64,000 nt of DNA from Methylococcaceae bacterium (lineage in GTDB: Bacteria > Pseudomonadota > Gammaproteobacteria > Methylococcales > Methylomonadaceae): assembly GCA_947505105.1 (NCBI GenBank), contig CANNKG010000004.1, positions 1-64,000 of the forward strand, read 5' to 3'. The position numbers and the translations under genes are program-made. Shown here piece by piece: positions 58,158 to 64,000 of this stretch (within the stretch, counting starts at the first letter, position 1; each line of letters begins with the position of its first letter). A model generated the notes under the pieces. That model was not told the DNA's origin, ran no database searches, and saw only the letters and a program-made list of their open reading frames with translations.

Positions 58158-58343
58158 ATGATTGACTCAATTTCAGGTGTTGCCAATCTGGCGATGGTAA
58201 TGCACCAGCAAAAAACCGCTCAAGATGTAGAAATTGCGGTGATTAATAAAGTTCAGGATGTTCAAAAACAGCAAGGCGAAGCGGTGTTGCAGTTGCTCGA
58301 TTCAGCCTCTGTTCCGGCTACGACGATTGATGTCAGAGTCTAA
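58158..58343 (+). CDS. YjfB-family putative motility protein
   Basis: A 61-residue protein starting MIDSISGVANLAMVMHQQKTA, the signature of the YjfB putative motility family; the rest is one amphipathic helix followed by LQLLDSASVPATTIDVRV. It has no signal peptide or membrane helix. The ATG at 58158 was chosen over an in-frame ATG at 58122 because the latter lies inside the sigma-28 -10 region and because GGAGG stands 8 bases before 58158. The FliA promoter makes it a late flagellar-class gene. Its role in motility is unproven. Confidence 0.85.
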   Translation: MIDSISGVANLAMVMHQQKTAQDVEIAVINKVQDVQKQQGEAVLQLLDSASVPATTIDVRV

Positions 58344-58348
58344 GGGTA

Positions 58349-58408
58349 GGGCGCGTCTTTACGTTTCTTCACATCTTCAATAGAGACACGCCCAGTAATC
58401 TAGATTAC
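58349..58408. terminator. inverted repeats between convergent yjfB-like gene and icd
   Basis: GGGCGCGTCT (58349-58358) pairs with AGACACGCCC (58384-58393) with one mismatch around a 25-base loop. A 14-base perfect palindrome GTAATCTAGATTAC (58395-58408) follows and covers the icd stop codon. It is likely a shared transcription end, though there is no long T-run. Confidence 0.4.
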
Positions 58409-59631
58409 CGAAGGCGCTGTTCAAGGTTGCCTTGAATAGCGCTCAAAAATGCTTCGGTAGTTAGATAATGAGAATCCTGAAGTTGATCTCCGTAAATGCA
58501 TACGGCGAGATCTTTAGTCATCTGACCTGCTTCAACGGTAGTAACGCACACTTCTTCAAGTTTTTTGCAGAAAACCGCCAAATCAGGATTATTGTCAAGT
58601 TTGGCTCTAAATGCCAAGCCGCGAGTCCAGGCAAAAATTGACGCAATTGGGTTAGTCGAGGTTTTCTGACCTTGTTGATGCATGCGATAGTGGCGAGTCA
58701 CGGTACCGTGGGCGGCCTCGGCTTCCATACATAATCCATCCGGCGTTACCAGGGTTGAGGTCATTAGCCCGAGCGAGCCAAACCCTTGAGCGACGGTATC
58801 GGACTGGACGTCACCGTCATAGTTTTTGCAAGCCCAGACAAATTCACCATGCCACTTTAAAACGCTGGCGACCATATCATCAATCAGTTTGTGTTCGTAA
58901 TGAATGCCTTTTTCAATAAATTGGCTTTTATACTCAGTTTGATAAATCTGTTCGAAAATGTCTTTAAAATGCCCATCATATTGTTTCAGAATCGTGTTTT
59001 TTGTCGAGAGATACAGTGGCCAGCCGCGATCGAGAGCAACTTTGAAACAACTGTGAGCAAAGCCTTTGATTGAGGCATCTGTATTAAACATCGCCAAGGC
59101 GATGCCATCGTCTTCAAAATGATGGACTTGAAAGCTTTGCGCCGGACTGCCATCATCCGGCGTGAAGCTAATATTTAAGATACCTTTGCCTTTTACGACA
59201 AAATCGGTCGCTTGGTATTGATCCCCGTAGGCGTGGCGACCGATGCAAATCGGGTGCGTCCAATTGGGCACAAGGCGCGGTACGTTGTTGCAAATAATCG
59301 GTTCACGAAACACCGTGCCGTCGAGGATATTGCGAATCGTGCCATTGGGGGATTTGTACATGCGTTTCAGATTGAATTCTTTAACGCGCGCTGCATCGGG
59401 CGTAATGGTGGCGCATTTGATGCCAACGCCGTGATGGCGGATGGCTTTGGCGGCGTCTATGGTAATTTTATCATCGGTGGCGTCACGCTGTTCGATACCT
59501 AAGTCGTAATATTCGATCGGAAGATCGAGAAATGGCAGGATCAGTTGCTGTTTGATGACCTGCCAGATGATACGGGTCATCTCGTCGCCATCTAATTCAA
59601 CTATTGGATTTTTCACACTAATTTTTTTCAT
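58405..59631 (-). CDS. icd: NADP-dependent isocitrate dehydrogenase, type II (eukaryotic-like)
   Basis: A 408-residue TCA-cycle enzyme forming 2-oxoglutarate and NADPH. It is the homodimeric type found in eukaryotes and some bacteria, not the E. coli type: N-terminal [18 protein letters not shown], then [41 protein letters not shown] near 74-114 with the Ser/Asn/Arg substrate set, [23 protein letters not shown] near 274-296 with metal-binding Asp, and [12 protein letters not shown] near 310-321 for NADP. The ATG at 59631 follows AAAGGAAAG; a 12-residue upstream extension was rejected. It is divergent from mtnB. Confidence 0.95.
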   Translation of the reverse strand: MKKISVKNPIVELDGDEMTRIIWQVIKQQLILPFLDLPIEYYDLGIEQRDATDDKITIDAAKAIRHHGVGIKCATITPDAARVKEFNLKRMYKSPNGTIRNILDGTVFREPIICNNVPRLVPNWTHPICIGRHAYGDQYQATDFVVKGKGILNISFTPDDGSPAQSFQVHHFEDDGIALAMFNTDASIKGFAHSCFKVALDRGWPLYLSTKNTILKQYDGHFKDIFEQIYQTEYKSQFIEKGIHYEHKLIDDMVASVLKWHGEFVWACKNYDGDVQSDTVAQGFGSLGLMTSTLVTPDGLCMEAEAAHGTVTRHYRMHQQGQKTSTNPIASIFAWTRGLAFRAKLDNNPDLAVFCKKLEEVCVTTVEAGQMTKDLAVCIYGDQLQDSHYLTTEAFLSAIQGNLEQRLR

Positions 59632-59855
59632 ACACTTTCCTTTAATATGGAATTTGGTTAAGAACATTCATGGCCGACCACGTACAGCACTATAAATATA
59701 ATTGTAAAATATAACTAGATATTTTGATTTGAGAGCAAATGATCCGTGTGAATGAGATGGGGTTTCGGTTAAGCTGTGTGAATTCAGACAATAACCGCTA
59801 TAATATTTTGTTGATTGACGCTGATTTACAAAGGGTAATACATTGAATAGCAAAC

Positions 59856-60473
59856 ATGAACTATAGCAATGAATTCTATCGTCTGGCTCAAGAATTAATT
59901 GCCGCAGGGCGGTTTATCGATCAAAAAGGCTGGGTACCGGCAACGAGTGGCAATTTTTCGGCCCGTTTGCTTGATGGCACCATTGCGTTAACGGTATCGG
60001 GAAAGCATAAGGGGCAACTAAACCCTGAAGACCTGATGCTGGTTGATATTAACGCCCATGCGCTTGATGGCAAAAAACCTTCTGCAGAGGTGCTGTTACA
60101 TACTCGTTTATACCAGCGATTTCCAGGGGTGAACGCGGTTTTGCATCCCCATTCGATGAGTGCAACGCTGGTGTCAAAGTTGTTTACACAGGCGTTGATT
60201 CTCGAAGATTACGAATTATTGAAAGCTTTGCCGACGATTACTACCCACGCGAGCCGGGTGATTATCCCGATTTTTGAGAATGATCAAGATATTTCAAGGC
60301 TTTCTGCATGTGTAGATCAATATTTTGATCAGCATGCCGATGTCTGCGCATACATTATTGTGGGACACGGCTTTTATACCTGGGGAGGATCGGTGCAGGA
60401 GACATTACAATTCGTCGAAGCACTGGACTTTCTGTTTGAATGTGAATTGCGATTATATAGAGTTAAAAATTAA
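59856..60473 (+). CDS. mtnB: methylthioribulose-1-phosphate dehydratase
   Basis: A 205-residue zinc aldolase-II-family enzyme of methionine salvage, dehydrating methylthioribulose 1-phosphate. GWVPATSGNFSARL near 27-40 and SGKHKGQL near 48-55 form the substrate site; PSAEVLLHTRLYQRFPGVNAVLHPHSMSAT near 74-103 contains the catalytic Glu and the two zinc histidines; the third is in YIIVGHGFYTWG near 166-177. It is the first gene of mtnB-mtnD-mtnC, sharing TAATG with mtnD. Confidence 0.96.
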   Translation: MNYSNEFYRLAQELIAAGRFIDQKGWVPATSGNFSARLLDGTIALTVSGKHKGQLNPEDLMLVDINAHALDGKKPSAEVLLHTRLYQRFPGVNAVLHPHSMSATLVSKLFTQALILEDYELLKALPTITTHASRVIIPIFENDQDISRLSACVDQYFDQHADVCAYIIVGHGFYTWGGSVQETLQFVEALDFLFECELRLYRVKN

Positions 60474-61033
60474 TGACTATTCTGACAATTTATGCCGAAA
60501 ATAACCCTGATCATGGTGAAACCTTTACGGATTACGCCAAAATTAAGGAACAACTAAGCGCTCTGGATGTTGAATTTGAACGATGGAATGCTCACACCGT
60601 CTTACCTGCGGCAGCGGATCAGGCTACAATCCTGGAGGCGTATAAAAAGTCCATTGATAAATTAAGTAAACAATACACTTTTAAATCAATTGATGTGATC
60701 AGTGTCCATCAGGATCATCCGGAACGAGATAATTTACGCCAAAAGTTTTTAGCCGAACATATTCACGATGATTTTGAAATCCGGTTTTTTATTCAGGGTA
60801 AAGGTTTGTTTTACCTTCATATTGACCAGAAAGTGTATGCAGTGTTGTGTGAACATGGCGATTTGATTAGCGTGCCGAGTAATACCCCTCATTGGTTTGA
60901 TATGGGGGCAGAGCCTGATCTTAAATGCATTCGTTTATTTACGATAAAAGAGGGCTGGGTGGCAAGTTTTACGGGGAGCACAATTAGCCAAAGCTTTCCT
61001 AGTTTAGATGAATTTGTTGCGGCGCATTCATGA
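60473..61033 (+). CDS. mtnD: acireductone dioxygenase
   Basis: A 186-residue cupin that cleaves acireductone in methionine salvage; the bound metal (Fe or Ni) sets the products. Metal ligands lie in EHIHDDFEIRFFIQGKGLFYLHI near 96-118 (two His and Glu) and TPHWFDMG near 139-146 (third His). It is between mtnB and mtnC and overlaps mtnC by 4 bases (ATGA). Its length is normal for the bacterial enzyme. Confidence 0.95.
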   Translation: MTILTIYAENNPDHGETFTDYAKIKEQLSALDVEFERWNAHTVLPAAADQATILEAYKKSIDKLSKQYTFKSIDVISVHQDHPERDNLRQKFLAEHIHDDFEIRFFIQGKGLFYLHIDQKVYAVLCEHGDLISVPSNTPHWFDMGAEPDLKCIRLFTIKEGWVASFTGSTISQSFPSLDEFVAAHS

Positions 61034-61716
61034 TTAAAGCGATTGTCACCGATATTGAGGGCACTACGACGTCGCTGAGTTTTGTCAAAAATATCTTGTT
61101 CCCCTATGCTAGAGACCATCTTGCCGAGTTTGTATCAAGCCATCAGATTCAAGCGGAGCTTCAACAGATTATCGCGGAAGTGGTCAAGGAAGTTGGGCGA
61201 GAGTTGACCCTGGATGAAGTGATTGAGCAACTTATTGAGTGGAGCGATCAGGATAAAAAAATAACCCCGTTAAAGAGTGTGCAGGGATTGCTCTGGGAAG
61301 ATGGCTATCGACGAGGCGCTTTCGTGAGGCATCTTTACCCGGATGTTTTGCCTAATTTGCACCAATGGCATGCCAAAAATATTGCGTTGTATGTCTATTC
61401 ATCCGGGTCGGTATATGCGCAAAAGTTGCTGTTCGGGCACACAGTTGAGGGCGATGTAACATCGTTATTTAGCGGTTACTTTGATACTCGAATCGGTGCT
61501 AAACGAGACCTTCAGGCTTATGTACGCATTGCTGAACAACTTCAATGTGTTCCAGAGCAACTATTGTTTTTATCGGATATCAAAGAAGAATTGGATCCCG
61601 CCAAAGCTGCAGGTTTTAAGACAGTTTGGATATGTCGAGATAGCGTTCTTAATCCAAATGCCGAACATGTCCAAGTCGCCAGTTTTGACGAGATCGTGCT
61701 TTCGTGTGAAGCCTAG
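61030..61716 (+). CDS. mtnC: enolase-phosphatase (2,3-diketo-5-methylthio-1-phosphopentane enolase/phosphatase)
   Basis: A 228-residue HAD-family bifunctional enzyme feeding MtnD. The HAD nucleophile is in IVTDIEGTTTSLSFVKNILFPYA near 4-26, the second motif in YVYSSGSVYAQKLLFGH near 120-136, and the third acidic motif in LLFLSDIKEELDPAKAAGFKTVW near 177-199. It is the last gene of the three-gene operon; mtnA and mtnP are not in the window. Confidence 0.95.
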   Translation: MIKAIVTDIEGTTTSLSFVKNILFPYARDHLAEFVSSHQIQAELQQIIAEVVKEVGRELTLDEVIEQLIEWSDQDKKITPLKSVQGLLWEDGYRRGAFVRHLYPDVLPNLHQWHAKNIALYVYSSGSVYAQKLLFGHTVEGDVTSLFSGYFDTRIGAKRDLQAYVRIAEQLQCVPEQLLFLSDIKEELDPAKAAGFKTVWICRDSVLNPNAEHVQVASFDEIVLSCEA

Positions 61717-61744
61717 ATTTTTAGTCCGGAAAGTGCAAGGCAAG

Positions 61745-62250
61745 TTAAATATAAGAACCTTCTGTATCTTTTATCCAGACTAAATCCGGAACGCTATGAA
61801 TCAATCCTTCCCGCATCCGAGATAGTCGAAGTGACATGCTCAGCAGCCAGATAACGACTAAGGCTCCGAGCGTAAAGGTAACGAGGGAGAATATTACCCA
61901 GTTTCGATGATCGTGCCAAATGTCGCGCCAGTTGATCCGGGGCAAGTGATTGTAAGGCGGTAGACGCAAACTACGCATCATCTCCTGAACCGGTTCATAA
62001 TCTTTGGGGGCGGTAAAACCAAAATACCAATACTGCGCGTTGCTTCATTATCATCTTCAAGTTCCGGAAGCGCCGCAGTAATCAGTTCCGCCAAACGATA
62101 TTTTCACTGCGGCATTGCCGTCGCCAGTCATTCGGGGTAAATTCGGGTTGAAATCGCTTGGGGAAATTCTCGGGTGTGTTGTTGATTCAAGACTCGGAGT
62201 GGCGTTGCATCCAATTTACCTTCGCTTTTCCGTATGAGTAGTATTGTACA
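61745..62250 (-). pseudogene. relic of a PhnD-type sensor protein (solute-binding, TM, PAS start)
   Basis: On the minus strand the translation from about 62250 reads IRKSEGKLDATPLRVLNQQHTREFP and ISTRIYPE, then stops, a further stop after AMPQ, then KYRLAELITAALPELEDDNEATR, and after a frame change the phrase DYEPVQEMMRSLRLPPYNHLP, a transmembrane helix (WVIFSLVTFTLGALVVIWLLSM) and the opening of a PAS domain (LIHSVPDLVWIKDTEGSYI) followed by a stop. This is the C-terminal part of a PhnD-like binding domain plus linker of a sensor kinase or cyclase. Two in-frame stops, at least one frameshift and loss of both ends show a decayed gene. Confidence 0.8.
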
Positions 62251-62643
62251 ATTCAAATTGTAGACTGATATGCAGATAGTCTTAGATGAAAATTATAAAT
62301 TTATTAGTTAACCTTACATTCCGCACCAAAATTATTTAGTATTTGAATACTCGATATCAAAGTTTTTAAACGTGGAAAGCGAAAGGAAACTAGCATCAAC
62401 ATAAAAGCGGTGGTTTGAATTCTGCATTTATGGGAAGATTATTGACAAATATGGGGTATTGAGCAAGGTTTGGATGTGCCAAAGTTAAAAATGGCAAAAG
62501 AAATATGCTCAATGATTTACCTTAATGAATCAAAGATTGACACGCTATCTCTCGTTACCATGAGGGGCTGGAGTTTTCTGGTGAGTGTGCTTAAATCAGC
62601 CAAAGCTTAGCACCAGCTGTATTCGAACAAACAACGGATTCCA
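62251..62643. other. non-coding remnant region before the terminal sensor gene
   Basis: About 390 bases without a supportable gene. Short open stretches near 62510-62610 have no known likeness. Together with the adjoining decayed sensor gene, this looks like a degraded stretch rather than a regulatory region, apart from the last 60-100 bases, which should hold the promoter of the gene at 62644. Confidence 0.4.
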
Positions 62644-64000
62644 ATGAATAGGCGCTTGATTCTTTCTGTTTTCTTTCTTCTCCTGCTGGTTCCCGTCCTG
62701 ACGACCATTTATTACCGAATCCAAGCCACAGAGACTGAGCGAGACAATCTTAACAATCTCTCCAATGTTGTCCTTGCTAAAGCCAAGGTCATCCGTCGCT
62801 GGATGACGGAAAGAGAAGGTGATAGCCTGATATTTAGTGAATCGCTGAATATTAGGGCTCGCATCAAGAAACTATTGCAACAACCTACTAATCCGGAGCA
62901 TCGAAATATTCTCCAGTCGCGTTTGGAACTGATGCTCTTAGCCTATGATTACGAAGCGGCCATGCTGGTTGATCAGAACCACAAATTGCTCCTTTTCTCA
63001 AAAGGAGACGTCGAAATTTCCAGTACCACGGACGCAACGTTGAAACTGGCTATGACCAGCAAAAAAATCGCCCATTCCGATTTTTATCGCGCATCTTCAG
63101 GAGCTATTTTCATCGACTGGGTGGCTCCCATAATACCTGACGACGTGGAAAAAAATCCGCTTGCCGCTATTATTTTGCGCGTCCACGTCGATCATTTTAT
63201 TTTTCCTGAAATTCAATCCTGGCCGACACCAAGTAAATCGGCACAAATTTTGTTGTTGGAAAAGCTTGGTGAGCAAATGCTTTATTTGAATGCGCCAAAA
63301 TCCTCTGACCTAGTCTTCAAGCAAGACGCGACTGTAGGCAATCTCGAAGCTACAATCCTAGATCAAAACGATGGGGGTCCTAATGTCGGCATCAGTCCTG
63401 ATTATCGAGGCGTGGAAGTGTTGTTCGCGCACAGTCAAGTGGAGGGAACACCTTGGCATTTGATCGCCAAAATCGATCAAGCAGAAGTGTTGAAGCAGGT
63501 TTATGCTACCGTGATGTGGATTGCCGGGGTGACGCTTTTCGCTGTCCTGTTGGTTGGCATGGTATTGACCCGGATATTTCATCAGCAGAACCGGATTCAG
63601 GCACTTAAGCTTCAGGCGCAGCAAGCCAAGGCCGCAAAACAGTTTGAAGTGTTGGGCAATAATATCCCCAACGGGTTTGTTTACCGCTTTCAATTGTCTC
63701 CCTTGGGTGAGCGCAGTTTTGAGTACATCAGCAATGGCATTGGAAAGCTCTTGGGTATTGACTCTAAGCAAGCGCTTGCCGATCCGAATTTGCTATTTTC
63801 GTTGATGGATGAGGAGTCTCGGCGGCACTATGAGATTGAAGAGGTACGTAGTGCCGAATTACTGAGCACTTTTTCAGAGGAGGTCAAATTAAAGCTTCCC
63901 AACGGGCAAACTATATGGTTGCACATTAATTCCCAACCACATCGTCGAGAGGGTAGTGTGATGGTTTGGGACGGGGTTTGTCTGGATATCACTACGAGAA
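62644..64000 (+). CDS. sensor protein, Cache-like periplasmic domain plus PAS (partial, runs off window)
   Basis: An open frame of at least 452 residues continuing past the window edge. ATG at 62644 begins NRRLILSVFFLLLLVPVLTTIYY (transmembrane helix 1, about 2-23). A periplasmic region of about 265 residues follows that looks like a Cache-type sensor (VIRRWMTEREGD, VLFAHSQVEGTPWHLIAKIDQ), then transmembrane helix 2 near 290-311 (WIAGVTLFAVLLVGMVLTRIF), a short coiled coil (QQNRIQALKLQAQQAKAA), and a PAS domain from about 335 (GFVYRFQL, YISNGIGKLLGI, VWDGVCLDIT). The output domain (kinase or cyclase) lies outside. It uses more ATC, CTC and CTG codons than most neighbours. Confidence 0.85.
   Translation, partial: MNRRLILSVFFLLLLVPVLTTIYYRIQATETERDNLNNLSNVVLAKAKVIRRWMTEREGDSLIFSESLNIRARIKKLLQQPTNPEHRNILQSRLELMLLAYDYEAAMLVDQNHKLLLFSKGDVEISSTTDATLKLAMTSKKIAHSDFYRASSGAIFIDWVAPIIPDDVEKNPLAAIILRVHVDHFIFPEIQSWPTPSKSAQILLLEKLGEQMLYLNAPKSSDLVFKQDATVGNLEATILDQNDGGPNVGISPDYRGVEVLFAHSQVEGTPWHLIAKIDQAEVLKQVYATVMWIAGVTLFAVLLVGMVLTRIFHQQNRIQALKLQAQQAKAAKQFEVLGNNIPNGFVYRFQLSPLGERSFEYISNGIGKLLGIDSKQALADPNLLFSLMDEESRRHYEIEEVRSAELLSTFSEEVKLKLPNGQTIWLHINSQPHRREGSVMVWDGVCLDITTR

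Overview
The window is chromosomal DNA from a motile Gram-negative gammaproteobacterium. Its flagellar and chemotaxis genes follow the Pseudomonas-type order (fliLMNOPQR-flhB-flhA-flhF-flhG-fliA-cheY-cheZ-cheA-cheB-motC-motD-parC-parP-cheW). It also carries fimV, a smc-zipA-ligase string and gammaproteobacterial housekeeping genes. The overall gene style (AT-leaning coding sequence, polyphosphate glucokinase, type II NADP-isocitrate dehydrogenase, mtnBDC) would suit a type I methanotroph (Methylococcales). No methane-oxidation gene is present, so the order-level assignment is inference only.

Layout. 0-11.5 kb is a housekeeping mix: a BarA-like hybrid kinase with a probable DAHL sensor domain, L-asparaginase, folA, ettA, a carboxylesterase, an unknown secreted protein, a nested palindromic intergenic repeat, ppgK, a DUF1415 protein and a CBS-domain protein. 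11.7-13.6 kb holds adk and asd. 13.7-17 kb holds fimV, a polar landmark protein. 17.4-38 kb is one long, almost entirely co-directional flagellar/chemotaxis supercluster ending in cheW, an unlisted 59-codon small ORF, a DUF2802 gene and a MEKHLA-domain gene. 38.4-45.3 kb carries a corrinoid adenosyltransferase, two envelope proteins of unknown role, gcvP/gcvT (no gcvH) and two small conserved genes. 45.7-48.5 kb is a large sensor diguanylate cyclase. 48.7-58.1 kb carries a DUF2380 lipoprotein-like gene, a PLP enzyme, psd, a free-standing FlhB C-terminal-domain protein, queF, smc, zipA and a divergent NAD-ligase-like gene. 58.1-61.7 kb has a sigma-28-driven YjfB-family motility protein, icd and the methionine-salvage operon mtnB-mtnD-mtnC. 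The right end has a decayed PhnD-type sensor gene and the start of a sensor gene that runs off the window.

How it works together. The central cluster supplies the export gate (FliPQR-FlhAB), the switch (FliM, FliN), stator units (MotC/MotD), the polar placement and number control pair (FlhF/FlhG), the late sigma factor (FliA) and a full Che signal pathway with its polar anchoring pair ParC/ParP. FimV next door is a plausible further polar organiser. Two promoters fit a flagellar hierarchy: a sigma-54-type site before flhA and a sigma-28-type site 20 kb downstream of the cluster, before the YjfB-family gene.

The points most worth following are the ligase-like protein in the canonical ligA place with several changed catalytic residues, the sigma-28-controlled YjfB protein, the coupled small ORF at the end of the chemotaxis operon, and repeated short linear motifs in FimV, FliN and CheA. 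No tRNA, rRNA, CRISPR array, intact insertion sequence or prophage was seen.
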